64,000 nt of DNA from Candidatus Electrothrix rattekaaiensis (lineage in GTDB: Bacteria; Desulfobacterota; Desulfobulbia; Desulfobulbales; Desulfobulbaceae), in the NCBI GenBank assembly GCA_032595675.1, contig JAVQMD010000001.1:1334640-1398639 (forward strand), read 5' to 3'. Both the position numbers and the translations under genes were made by a program. The stretch's first letter is position 1. Each line of letters opens with the position of its first letter. The notes under the pieces are model-generated. The model ran no database searches. It was not told the origin of the DNA and worked only from the letters and a program-made list of their open reading frames with translations. Positions 1-8,802 of the stretch are shown in pieces.

Positions 1-1
1 G

Positions 2-1363
2 ACCAAGCTGGCCCATGCCTTGGCTGAAAGTCTGGTTAATATCGCCAGCCAGCACGACCAGCAGCTCCTGCTTAAAACCCATAGCCATATTGATTTCCTG
101 GACAGCTATGGCGAACTCTGGGAGCAGCGGGACCAATACCGGCAGGTGTACAGCCGTTGGCAGAAGCACGCCCGCCAGTTGCGGGAATTACAGGAGCAGG
201 AACAGGATAAGGAGCAACGCCGCGATTTTCTCGGGTTTCAGCTCAAAGAGATCCGGGAAGTAGCCCCTTTGCCGGAGGAGGATGAGCAGCTGATCAAGGA
301 GCGAGACCTGTTCAAATCTTCAACCATCTTGGCCGAGCTGATCGGCAAGAGCCATTTTCAGCTTCAGGATAAAGTGACCTCCCTGCTCGTTGAGATTCGC
401 AAAAACATGGAACATGCTGCGGCCCTTGACCCGGCCCTCAAGGAGCTGGCGCAACAGAGCAGCTCTGTTTCCTTTGAAGTGGAAGATCTGGAAGGCAATC
501 TCCGCAACTACCTGGATTCCATTCCCTCGGATCAGGGCCGAATGGAGCAGATCGCCTCCCGGTTGGCTCAGCTCCGGCACTTGCAGCGCAAGTACGGCAC
601 CACGCTGGAAGAGGTGATTGCCTTTGCTGATCGGGTGGAAAAGGAACTGCATTCTTTAGATCATCTGGATGAACAGATTGCGGCCTTGGAAAAAGAACTG
701 GATCACATTGGGAAGGAATTGCGGCAAAAGGCTGAAGCACTTTCGCAGGATCGGTTTCGGGTTGCGGAGCAACTCACCGCAGCCATGCAGGCGGAGCTGG
801 CTTCGCTCAGTTTTCGTCAGGCCCTGTTTGAGGTTTCAGTAACAGCAGGAGATCTCGGGGATGCCTCTGCTGTCTCGACGGCTTCCGCTTTATCTCCAAC
901 TGGCTGCGATGACGTGACCTTTCTTTTTTCCGCCAATCCCGGTGAACCGCCCAAGCCCTTGTCTGATGTGGTGTCCGGCGGCGAGCTTTCCCGGCTCATG
1001 CTGGCCATGAAATGCCTGCTCGCCCGACGGGATAAGGTGGACACGGTGATCTTTGATGAGATTGATGCGGGCATCGGTGGTGAGGCTGCCGAGGCTGTGG
1101 CCCGCAAGATTGATGAGCTGGCTGGCCATCATCAGGTCTTCTGTATCACCCATCTGCCCCAGATTGCCGCCTATGCGGATGCCCATTTTCTGGTGGAAAA
1201 GCAAGTCGATGCCAATCGGACCTTTACCACGATCCGAGCACTTTCCCGTGACGAGCGCGTTCGGGAGCTGGCCCGGATGCTGGGCGGTGATAATCCCAGC
1301 GAGCAGACCCTGCTTTTTGCCAGGGAGCTGTTGCAAGGGCGAACAGAGAAAATAAAACTATAA
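2..1363 (+). CDS. recN: DNA repair protein RecN, 5'-truncated by window edge
   Basis: This is the C-terminal three quarters (about 453 residues) of RecN, the SMC-like ATPase of double-strand break repair. The reading frame is open from the first bases, so the true start lies left of the window. The visible part begins in the conserved SLVNIASQHDQQ stretch, passes through the long charged coiled coil, and ends in the C-terminal ATPase half. There the ABC signature VSGGELSRLMLAMK (about 970-1012), the Walker B segment VIFDEIDAGIGG (about 1048-1083) and the switch CITHLPQIAAYAD (about 1141-1180) are intact. RecN is known to act with RecA at broken ends. A palindromic repeat starts 11 bp after the stop codon. 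Confidence 0.95.
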   Translation, partial: TKLAHALAESLVNIASQHDQQLLLKTHSHIDFLDSYGELWEQRDQYRQVYSRWQKHARQLRELQEQEQDKEQRRDFLGFQLKEIREVAPLPEEDEQLIKERDLFKSSTILAELIGKSHFQLQDKVTSLLVEIRKNMEHAAALDPALKELAQQSSSVSFEVEDLEGNLRNYLDSIPSDQGRMEQIASRLAQLRHLQRKYGTTLEEVIAFADRVEKELHSLDHLDEQIAALEKELDHIGKELRQKAEALSQDRFRVAEQLTAAMQAELASLSFRQALFEVSVTAGDLGDASAVSTASALSPTGCDDVTFLFSANPGEPPKPLSDVVSGGELSRLMLAMKCLLARRDKVDTVIFDEIDAGIGGEAAEAVARKIDELAGHHQVFCITHLPQIAAYADAHFLVEKQVDANRTFTTIRALSRDERVRELARMLGGDNPSEQTLLFARELLQGRTEKIKL

Positions 1364-1373
1364 AGGATGGGGT

Positions 1374-1399
1374 TAGGGGCACGGCGTGCCGTGCCCCTA
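1374..1399. repeat. GC-rich palindrome of the TAGGGGCACGGC family
   Basis: Two perfect 12-bp arms, TAGGGGCACGGC and its complement, flank a 2-base GT centre, 11 bp after the recN stop. Near-identical copies occur at 20978-21001 and 48929-48956, with relatives elsewhere in the window. It would fold into a stable hairpin in recN mRNA but has no following U-tract. Confidence 0.85.
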
Positions 1400-1407
1400 C
1401 TTGTACT

Positions 1408-1509
1408 GGTGCCCAAGCTCTGCTTGGGCACCTTGAAGACAGAAGCTCCAGCTTCGAAGATGAAGCAGAGCTTCAGAAGAAAAGATTCCCAAGCTGGAGC
1501 TTGGGAATC
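1408..1509. repeat. Cluster of four palindromes sharing an AAGCT core
   Basis: Four palindromes lie head to tail between recN and the next gene. They are 1408-1432 (11-bp arms GGTGCCCAAGC around TCT), 1442-1455 (GAAGCT arms), 1461-1475 (TGAAGC arms around AGA) and 1484-1509 (12-bp arms GATTCCCAAGCT around GG). All share the AAGC/GCTT core, so they look like variants of one mobile or amplified palindromic unit. Nothing in the stretch looks coding. Confidence 0.8.
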
Positions 1510-1530
1510 AGATAACACCATATATTATTC

Positions 1531-2577
1531 ATGCAAGAAATCAAAGCCATCGGCCTTTTTTCCGGCGGTCTGGACTCCATTCTCGCCTGCCGGGTCATTG
1601 TTGAGCAGGGAATTCGGGTTCATGCCTTAAAATTCGTTACCCCGTTTTTTGATCATGACCTGCTTGCCCGGCAAGAGGCGTATCAACAGGAAGTACAGGA
1701 AAAATACGGTCTGGACGTGGAACTGGTCGATCTGAGTGAGGGCTATATTGAGCTGTTGCGCAATCCTTCGCACGGGTTTGGCAAAAATTTCAATCCCTGC
1801 ATTGACTGTAAAATCATGATGCTCAGCCGGGCTAAGGAACTGATGAAGGAATACGGTGCTTCCTTTCTCATCACCGGCGAGGTCCTTGGTCAACGGCCCA
1901 TGTCGCAACGACGCGATACCCTCAATCTCATTGAGCGTGATGCTGATTGCCGGGATATTCTTCTTCGCCCCCTATCTGCGCAGTTGATGAACCCCAGCCG
2001 AGCAGAGCAGGAAGGGTTGGTGGACCGTGAACGCCTCTATAGGTTCTCAGGACGCGGACGAAAACCGCAGATTGCTCTGGCCCGTGAACTGGGGATTACG
2101 GATTTTCCTGCTCCTGCTGGCGGTTGTGTGCTCACTGACCCCAATCTTGCCGCCCGAATCCGCCGTTTTTACGAGGGCCTTTTCCTGATCGGCAAGGATG
2201 AGATCACCCCGACTGATATCCAACTCCTTTTGCTGGGCCGTCAGTTTCGCCTGCCCGGAGGGCATTGGCTGATCCTGGGGCGGAATGAGCAGGAGAATGA
2301 TCGTCTTGCCGAGTTTTGTGAGCAGGACGATTGGCTGCTCTCCATGCCAGAGCGACCCGGTCCGACCGCTTTGCTCCGCCGAGGCCGTTCACTGCTCATC
2401 GGTACTGAAAAGCGAGAGGAGATTCTTGCGGTAGTTACAGGGCTGGTTATTCGGTATGGAAGAAAGGTGAAAGGCGCATATTCGCCCGGTGAGGTGTTTT
2501 TTCAGGAGGGCGGCGAACAAAAAATGTTATGGGCTGAGGTTCTTGCTGATGAGGTTTTTCAGGATTGGATTGTATGA
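1531..2577 (+). CDS. PP-loop ATP pyrophosphatase, ThiI/MnmA-like (putative tRNA thiolation)
   Basis: The 348-residue protein begins with the PP-loop motif SGGLDS at residues 11-16, which binds and adenylates in N-type ATP pyrophosphatases. A C-x2-C pair (about Cys90/Cys93, in NPCIDCK) and a later conserved Cys in PAPAGGCVLTDP (about residue 199) resemble the catalytic cysteines of tRNA 2-thiouridine and 4-thiouridine synthases. The C-terminal ~120 residues fit the NFACT-R-like RNA-binding domain found in this subfamily; that is a family recollection, not a search result. It is probably a tRNA sulfurtransferase, but the modified base cannot be told. The ATG at 1531 is the first Met and directly precedes the core fold. 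Confidence 0.75.
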   Translation: MQEIKAIGLFSGGLDSILACRVIVEQGIRVHALKFVTPFFDHDLLARQEAYQQEVQEKYGLDVELVDLSEGYIELLRNPSHGFGKNFNPCIDCKIMMLSRAKELMKEYGASFLITGEVLGQRPMSQRRDTLNLIERDADCRDILLRPLSAQLMNPSRAEQEGLVDRERLYRFSGRGRKPQIALARELGITDFPAPAGGCVLTDPNLAARIRRFYEGLFLIGKDEITPTDIQLLLLGRQFRLPGGHWLILGRNEQENDRLAEFCEQDDWLLSMPERPGPTALLRRGRSLLIGTEKREEILAVVTGLVIRYGRKVKGAYSPGEVFFQEGGEQKMLWAEVLADEVFQDWIV

Positions 2578-2610
2578 ATTCAGCGAAATGCAGGATGCTG
2601 AATCGACCGA

Positions 2611-3066
2611 TTACACCTTGTTTTTGTATTTTGTTATTATTCGGTCTAAACTATTTGCAAAGGCTTGTTTATCACGCACGTGTAAAGCAGACGGCCCACC
2701 TGTTTCTACCCCGCTTGCTCGCAGACTATCCAAAAAATCTCTCGTACTCAACCTTTCCTGTATATTTTCTTCTGTATATACTTCTCCTCTTGGATTGAGT
2801 GCAAGACCTCCTTTTTCCACAATTCGAGCAGCTAAAGGGATATCAGCTGTAATGACAAGATCGTCAGGCGCAACGTTGTCGGCTATTTCATCATCAGCTC
2901 TATCAGGGCCTTGGTGAACATGGATAAAAGTGATAAATGAGGATTGAGGTGCCTGAAAACGGGTATTAGCTACCAAAATCAATTGCAGCTCTGTCCGTTC
3001 TGCTGCTTTATACAAAATATCTTTAATAACTCCTGGACATGCATCCGCATCTACCCAAATTTTCAT
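2611..3066 (-). CDS. YaiI/YqxD (UPF0178, DUF188) family protein
   Basis: This 151-residue protein has the length and landmarks of the UPF0178 family: an N-terminal strand with WVDADACP (residues 4-11), [21 protein letters not shown] in the middle, and a C-terminal ETGGPSAL segment. Members have a PIN/NYN-like fold with a conserved aspartate cluster, so a nuclease role has been suggested, but the function is not established. The gene is convergent with the PP-loop gene to its left (33 bp between the stops). It follows a methyltransferase gene by 1 bp and is probably co-transcribed with it. Confidence 0.9.
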   Translation of the reverse strand: MKIWVDADACPGVIKDILYKAAERTELQLILVANTRFQAPQSSFITFIHVHQGPDRADDEIADNVAPDDLVITADIPLAARIVEKGGLALNPRGEVYTEENIQERLSTRDFLDSLRASGVETGGPSALHVRDKQAFANSLDRIITKYKNKV

Positions 3067-3067
3067 A

Positions 3068-3721
3068 TTACTTCACCCACTGAAAAAGATACAGCGAGGG
3101 AACAAAAAACTTTTTTGAAATCCGAAAGGTCTTCAGTTCCCCAAAGAGGGTGTCACCTAGCTCTGTCATTTGTTGCAAGGAACGATAAATAGCCTTTGAT
3201 GTAGCCAACGTGGTCAGCTTGAGGACAGTGGCATCGTACATATTGTTTGTACAGGCCTGAGAGAGGAGGAGCAGGCCTCCGGGTTTGAGCATGCTCGCCA
3301 TTTTTTGCAGTGCTGCTTCCCCGTCAGAAAAATACGGGAAAGAGTGGCTGCACACAATGACATCAAATGAGGCCTGATCAGGTATGACTTCCTTTACAGC
3401 ACTTTGGAAAAAGGATGCTTGGGGAAATTTTTCCACAGCCTGTTCCAGCATGGCCCCAGAGGGATCAATACCAAGGTATTGAAATTGTTCCTTCCCTAAG
3501 GCCTTGACCAGATCTCCGAATAATTGGCCAGTGCCGCAGCCCATGTCGAGGATCTCCAATGGGGGCGGTTCATCAGTGGGCTTGGCTTCATCTTTAATAT
3601 CCATGATTTTTTCACAGATTTTTTTACAGACTAAGGCACGGGTGGGCTGAAGTGAAATCCTTTGCAGCCAAAGTCGATCATAATATTTTGCCCAATAATC
3701 CCAAATATCTTGTCGAGTCAT
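3068..3721 (-). CDS. Class I SAM-dependent methyltransferase
   Basis: The 217-residue protein has the SAM-binding motif [13 protein letters not shown] (about residues 55-66) and an acidic post-I position in YLGIDPSG. A motif IV-like stretch ([13 protein letters not shown]) and [11 protein letters not shown] follow. This is the Methyltransf_11/25 type fold; the substrate cannot be inferred. It starts ATG at 3721 and runs into the UPF0178 gene with a 1-bp gap, suggesting a two-gene transcript. It lies downstream of the secretion operon on the same strand, with 72 bp between the gspE stop and this start. Confidence 0.85.
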   Translation of the reverse strand: MTRQDIWDYWAKYYDRLWLQRISLQPTRALVCKKICEKIMDIKDEAKPTDEPPPLEILDMGCGTGQLFGDLVKALGKEQFQYLGIDPSGAMLEQAVEKFPQASFFQSAVKEVIPDQASFDVIVCSHSFPYFSDGEAALQKMASMLKPGGLLLLSQACTNNMYDATVLKLTTLATSKAIYRSLQQMTELGDTLFGELKTFRISKKFFVPSLYLFQWVK

Positions 3722-3793
3722 GATGTTTTTAAAAATTTTAAGAGCGGGAATTAAATAACTGTTGCATTTTGAAAAACGTCGAGGAGCCAGTTA

Positions 3794-5482
3794 TCAGGTT
3801 ACTCGGAAGACCTCTTCCAGGGTGGTGACACCGTTCAATACCTTTTGCAGGCCGTCCAGACGCAGCGTCAGCATAGGATTTTCAGCATCAGCAATTGCCT
3901 CGCGTTTGATCTGGCCAGCATCTGAGGTGGTGAGGATGATACTTTTAATATGTTCGGAAAGCACCATGAGTTCGTAAATACCAACTCGACCTTGGTATCC
4001 GGTGTGGAGGCATTCCTCACAGCCCCTACCGAGATAAAGATCAGCATCATGGAATTCAAGAGGCAGATCAAGCTGTTCTAGATACTCTGGAGCCGGTTTA
4101 TAGGCTTCTCGGCAATGCGAACAGATTTTACGGACCAGCCGCTGGGCCATAATGGCATTCACCGAGGAAGAAACCAAAAAGGGCTCAACACCCATATCAA
4201 TCAGGCGGGTGACGGCACTGGCTGCATCGTTGGTATGCAGGGTTGAAAAAACAAGATGGCCGGTTAGGGCTGCCTGGATAGCCATCACTGCGGTTTCTAT
4301 ATCCCTGATCTCACCGACGAGAATGATATCAGGATCCTGACGAACAATGGTGCGCAGACCGTTGGCAAAGGTCAGATCAATTTTTGCATTAACCTGCACC
4401 TGACTGATCCCGTTGATCTGGTACTCAATGGGGTCTTCAACGGTAATGATATTAACATCGGGCTGGTTGAGTACAGAGAGCGCAGAGTAAAGACTGGTTG
4501 TTTTTCCGCTTCCAGTGGGGCCTGTCACAAGGATAATACCGTGGGGTGCCTTGATCAGCTGCATCAGAAGCTTCAGATCACGCGGTGACATACCAAGCTG
4601 CTTCAGGGACAGCAGGACATTGGATTTATCCAGCAGACGCATAACCACCCGTTCGCCAAAGGCCGTGGGCAGGGAGGATACACGCAGATCAATATTTTTA
4701 TCCGCAATGCGGATTTCAATACGCCCGTCCTGGGGGAGACGCTTTTCAGCAATATCCATTTTTGCCATGATCTTGATTCGGGAGATCAATTTTGCCTGAA
4801 CATGCTTTTGTGGGGCCAGCATATCATAAAGGATACCGTCAACACGTTTGCGGATTTTTACTTGATCTTTATACGGTTCAACGTGGATGTCACTGGCACC
4901 GTCCCGCACGGCCTGGGACAAAATCAGGTTGACCAGCTTAATGACCGGAGCATCACTGGTATCATCCAGCAGATCCGCTGTTTCTTCAATTTCTGAAAGA
5001 AGTGCCTCTGGATCATCTTCATCAATATCCTGAAGTACTTGATCCGCCGCCCCCTGACTAGATCGGTCATAGCTCGCATTGACTGCGGCTATAATTTCTT
5101 CTTCCGGCACCAAAATGGTATCGATTCCATCCCAGTTGAGGACGCGCTGAAGGTCATCCAGCTGTTGATAATAAGAAGGGTCTGCAAGAGCGATAAAGGC
5201 TTCATGTGGAGTAGCTACGGGCATCATTTTGAATTTTTTCAAAAAGCCTATGGAAACTTTTCCTGTAAAAAATGGGTCTAAGTCTGTAGGAAGCGAATCT
5301 CGCAATTCAAGGCCGGAATGAAGACTGAGTGCGTGTAGAAGTTCAAGTTCAGTGAGTTTTTTCTCCTGAACCAGGATTTTACCCAGCAATCCCCCTCTTT
5401 CTCTTTGTATTTCAAGGGCATAGTTAATATCTTCCTCCGCAATGTTGGAGGATTCCAAAAGAATTTGACCGAGAGGCTTCAT
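3794..5482 (-). CDS. gspE: Type II secretion assembly ATPase GspE
   Basis: This 562-residue cytoplasmic ATPase powers pseudopilus assembly. The N-terminal ~150 residues form the MshEN/N1E domain (ILVQEKKLTELELLHALS). The core has Walker A GPTGSGKTT (about residues 321-329), Walker B ILVGEIRD (about 385-392) and the tetracysteine zinc site CSHC...CEEC (about 452-490) typical of GspE. The length and all motifs are canonical. It is the last gene of the minus-strand operon and follows gspD by 9 bp. Known family role: hexameric motor at the inner membrane, docked on GspL. Confidence 0.96.
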   Translation of the reverse strand: MKPLGQILLESSNIAEEDINYALEIQRERGGLLGKILVQEKKLTELELLHALSLHSGLELRDSLPTDLDPFFTGKVSIGFLKKFKMMPVATPHEAFIALADPSYYQQLDDLQRVLNWDGIDTILVPEEEIIAAVNASYDRSSQGAADQVLQDIDEDDPEALLSEIEETADLLDDTSDAPVIKLVNLILSQAVRDGASDIHVEPYKDQVKIRKRVDGILYDMLAPQKHVQAKLISRIKIMAKMDIAEKRLPQDGRIEIRIADKNIDLRVSSLPTAFGERVVMRLLDKSNVLLSLKQLGMSPRDLKLLMQLIKAPHGIILVTGPTGSGKTTSLYSALSVLNQPDVNIITVEDPIEYQINGISQVQVNAKIDLTFANGLRTIVRQDPDIILVGEIRDIETAVMAIQAALTGHLVFSTLHTNDAASAVTRLIDMGVEPFLVSSSVNAIMAQRLVRKICSHCREAYKPAPEYLEQLDLPLEFHDADLYLGRGCEECLHTGYQGRVGIYELMVLSEHIKSIILTTSDAGQIKREAIADAENPMLTLRLDGLQKVLNGVTTLEEVFRVT

Positions 5483-5491
5483 GAGGACCGC

Positions 5492-7783
5492 CTATTTTTT
5501 TGATGCATGAGATGCATTCCGCTGGATTTTTCTCAGATTTTCACGGGCCGTATTGAGCAGAGCTTGATCCTCGGGCGTTTGGTTCGCCTCAGCCGAGTCC
5601 TGACGGCTATCAGCAAGGTCAAGCACCTGCTGATAGATTTCCTCAGCCTTTTTGAATTGCTTTTCATGCTCAGCGATTATACCCATATTGATCAGAGCGT
5701 AGGGGTTCTCCGGCTGAATCTTCAAGGCTTGGAGGAAGTATCCCTTTGCCTCTGTATATTTTTTCTGCTGGAGTTTGGCAAACCCCAAGTCAATAAAGGC
5801 GAAAACATGCTCTTGATTCGGTGTTACCTGAAGGACCTGTTCGGGAATATCTCCAGCACCTTCCAAAGCGTTCTCCATAATATCTTGTTTATGTTGGTAA
5901 ATATTGGCGAGCTCTGGAGAGCTTTCCACAATGCGGGGCATGATAAAAATAAACATGTTGGTTTTGTTATCTCGGTCTTCATGGGTCTTAAATAACCAGC
6001 CCAGGACCGGGATATCACCAAGCAAGGGTACTTTGTAATCGCCTGAAGTGATATCTTGACCGATCATGCCTCCGATAACCACGATTTCTTCATTATGGAC
6101 CACGACCGTGGTGTCAGCAGATCGTTTATAGGTGGTTGGGGTGGCCCCACCAGCTTCACTCTTTAATCGGGTTACCTCGACGCCAATTTCAAGGCGGAGT
6201 AGGTTGGCCTGATTAATCTGCGGGGTGATTTTCAGCGTCGTTCCGACATCTTTATATTCGTAGTTGGTGTAGTCCTGCGTGCTGCCGGTTTCCGAGGTGT
6301 TTTTACTGGTAATATAGGGAACATTCTGTCCAACCGTGATAGAGGCTTCTTTATTATCCGTGGTTAATACCTGCGGCGTTGCAATAATATTAATATCAGA
6401 ATCGGTTTTAAAGGCGTTCACCACTGCTCCGATATCCGGGAAATACACCCCGCCTATTTCAACACCTTTTTTTAATATACCCAGGGTTGCACCATTAGCC
6501 ATGCCAGCGACCCCTGAATCTATTCCCTGCAGCAGCCCGAAGTTGTTATTGGTAAAACCGCTGCCCAGAGTACCGGTTTCATCATGAAAGCTGCCTAAAC
6601 CACCCCATTCGACACCCAGTTGAAATTCTTTAGCAATGGACACCTCCATGATCAGGGCTTCCAGGTAGACCATTCTCCTTGGAATATCAAGCTTTTTGAT
6701 GATCTCTTCAAGAATTAGAAATTCTTCTTTTGGCGCAGTGATAATCAGGGAATTCGTTTCCGGATCTGCAGTGATTTGCAGATCCGTGGACAGAGGAGGT
6801 GCTTTTGCTGCTTCTGCCTTTGTGTTTTTTGAAGTCGTTGTTGTCTGCTTGGTCGGCAGGCTGGTCAGAACCTTGACCAGTTCTTCAGCATTGGCATGCT
6901 GGAGATAATAGACATGGATTTTCCCCCCACCCTTGGGAGCCTCAGTGTCCAGCTGCTCCAAAAGGCCACGAAGTTTTTTTATTTCCGCTGTTGGGGCAAA
7001 AACAATGAGAGAATTGGTGCGTTCGTAGGGGATAATTTTAATATTCGGTGAACTAGTGTTGCGCCTTCGAGTTCTCGTGGATTGAACAAAGAGTTGACTG
7101 ATGGATTTGCCCACATCAGCCACAGAGGCATATTGCAGCGGAATAATGACTAGTTCTTCGCCCACAGACGGTACATCAATTTCTTTAATGATCTCCAGCA
7201 ATCGTTTGATGTTGGACTGCACGTCAGTCAGAATCATCATCCCGGATTGGGAGTGAGGAATCACATTGCTGGTTTTCGAGAGCAGGGGGGTGAGTATCTT
7301 TTTCATCTCATCCGGGTCTGAGTGCTTCATCGGAATAATGCGCGTGACCACTTTATCTCCTGAAGAAGTTCTCTCGCCTTCTCGGATTGTGGGAATACTC
7401 TTAGATCTGGCTTGAACAGACGGAACAATTTTTATGACAGGACCGCTGGGTATCGTAGCGAATCCATGAACTTCCAGGACAGATTCAAAAACTCGGTAGG
7501 CATCTTCCACCGTCATCCGGGTCGGCGAGATAACAGTGACCATGCCTTTGACCGTACGATCAACAATGAAATTTTTTCCGGTCAGCTCACTGATGTATTT
7601 GACAAAAACATTAATATCAACATCATTGAAATCAATGGTCACATATTGCTGTCCGTTATCTTCGTTCTGATCAGCAGGCTCTGCAAAGCAGTTCGGCAGG
7701 GCGGTGAACAGAAAAAGTAATAAGGTGATGCAAACGGTGATGCATCTGCATCCTATAGGTAATAACGATAAAGAGATTTTCAT
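5492..7783 (-). CDS. gspD: Type II secretin GspD with C-terminal TPR extension
   Basis: This is the outer-membrane secretin. I place the start at the ATG ending at 7783: it has AGGAT upstream and opens a proper signal peptide (MKISLSLLPIG to about residue 34). An upstream ATG at 7867 would overlap gspC. Domains in order are the N0 domain (VTIDFNDVDINVFVKYIS), repeated N1-N3 modules, and the secretin core (RRMVYLEALIMEVS to VPLLGDIPVLGWLFK). An unusual C-terminal region of about 120 residues contains TPR-like helices (FIDLGFAKLQQKKYTEAKGYF, YALINMGIIAEHEKQFKKAEEIY). Classical GspD proteins end in an S-domain that binds a pilotin. The length is 763 residues. Confidence 0.95.
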   Translation of the reverse strand: MKISLSLLPIGCRCITVCITLLLFLFTALPNCFAEPADQNEDNGQQYVTIDFNDVDINVFVKYISELTGKNFIVDRTVKGMVTVISPTRMTVEDAYRVFESVLEVHGFATIPSGPVIKIVPSVQARSKSIPTIREGERTSSGDKVVTRIIPMKHSDPDEMKKILTPLLSKTSNVIPHSQSGMMILTDVQSNIKRLLEIIKEIDVPSVGEELVIIPLQYASVADVGKSISQLFVQSTRTRRRNTSSPNIKIIPYERTNSLIVFAPTAEIKKLRGLLEQLDTEAPKGGGKIHVYYLQHANAEELVKVLTSLPTKQTTTTSKNTKAEAAKAPPLSTDLQITADPETNSLIITAPKEEFLILEEIIKKLDIPRRMVYLEALIMEVSIAKEFQLGVEWGGLGSFHDETGTLGSGFTNNNFGLLQGIDSGVAGMANGATLGILKKGVEIGGVYFPDIGAVVNAFKTDSDINIIATPQVLTTDNKEASITVGQNVPYITSKNTSETGSTQDYTNYEYKDVGTTLKITPQINQANLLRLEIGVEVTRLKSEAGGATPTTYKRSADTTVVVHNEEIVVIGGMIGQDITSGDYKVPLLGDIPVLGWLFKTHEDRDNKTNMFIFIMPRIVESSPELANIYQHKQDIMENALEGAGDIPEQVLQVTPNQEHVFAFIDLGFAKLQQKKYTEAKGYFLQALKIQPENPYALINMGIIAEHEKQFKKAEEIYQQVLDLADSRQDSAEANQTPEDQALLNTARENLRKIQRNASHASKK

Positions 7784-7817
7784 AATATCCTGCGATTCAA
7801 AAAACGATTGACATATA

Positions 7818-8801
7818 TCAATCCAAAGGAGGTAATTCTTCTTCAGGAACGGGCATTTCTTCTTCAATAAAATCCTCTTCTTCCGCGTCCATTCCAGGTG
7901 TTTCAGGTGTGTTGCGGATCGGATTACGTCGAAAATTTATCCGGCGATGGGGCCGAATAGAAGGAGGCCTTCGGGTCGTCTGCACCTGCGTTTCTTCAAT
8001 AAGCTCATCTTCTTGAACTTCTTCAATATCATCCTGCACCGGATCAGGAACGGGCCGAGGTGTAGGCCTGGAAATACGGGGGGGCAGTCGAGGGGGACTG
8101 GGGCCGCCACCTTCTCGTTTTTTCATCATCAGGGTTTCCTTGGCCCCGAACACTTCAAGAATAACCTTGCCGCGCTCAATAGATTCAATAATGGCTCCCT
8201 GCACAGCATCACCGATCTGGTAGAGCTTTTGCTCTTTTTGTTTTTCCTCAATAATAATTGCTCTGGATGTTTGATCATCACCAAGTACTGTGCCCAAGAG
8301 GGTCAGATTCAATGTTGTGGGAACCTCTTCCTGTGCTGTTTGCGGTATAGTTGCAGGTAACTGTTCTTCAGGGATTGCAAGCTGTTCTTCCTGGACGAGC
8401 TGGAAAATATTGCGCTGGGCGATAACCTGAAAATCCGGGTTTTCATTATTAACCGGTTGTCCCTCTGCTGGTAACGGTGGTGGTGCGTCAGCCGGGCTTC
8501 TTTCCAGGGAGCCTGCATCTGTAGGTTCCTCAGAGTTCTCTTTTGTTTTTTGAACTTCAGGTTTGCTCGGAGTCGGAGCTTGCGGCATATTAGTGACAGG
8601 ACTCCCGGAAACCGGCTGATTTGATTTTACACCTTCCGCCTGATTTTCGTTCACAGGACTCGGCAGTTCTGTTATGGGCAGTTCTGTTATGCCGCAACAG
8701 CTGCGACCGAGTAATTCTTTTTCCAGCCTAGCGTACCCCAAGTGGACAGCTACGTATGCTACCAAAAAGATACCGGCAAGAATTGCGACGACTCGGACCA
8801 T
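7818..8801 (-). CDS. gspC: Type II secretion inner-membrane protein GspC
   Basis: The start is set at the ATG ending at 8801, which has AAAGGAGCCGG upstream and yields MVRVVAILAG; the upstream ATG lies inside gspN. The 327-residue protein has one N-terminal membrane span (about residues 3-22) and a low-complexity Pro/Glu linker. The homology-region domain follows (FQVIAQRNIFQL, then LTLLGTVLGDDQTSRAIIIEE and YQIGDAVQGAIIESI). In known systems this domain contacts the secretin N0 domain. No PDZ domain is present; the C-terminus is an acidic, proline-rich tail. The position directly before gspD and after gspN supports the call. Confidence 0.88.
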   Translation of the reverse strand: MVRVVAILAGIFLVAYVAVHLGYARLEKELLGRSCCGITELPITELPSPVNENQAEGVKSNQPVSGSPVTNMPQAPTPSKPEVQKTKENSEEPTDAGSLERSPADAPPPLPAEGQPVNNENPDFQVIAQRNIFQLVQEEQLAIPEEQLPATIPQTAQEEVPTTLNLTLLGTVLGDDQTSRAIIIEEKQKEQKLYQIGDAVQGAIIESIERGKVILEVFGAKETLMMKKREGGGPSPPRLPPRISRPTPRPVPDPVQDDIEEVQEDELIEETQVQTTRRPPSIRPHRRINFRRNPIRNTPETPGMDAEEEDFIEEEMPVPEEELPPLD

Positions 8802-8802
8802 A

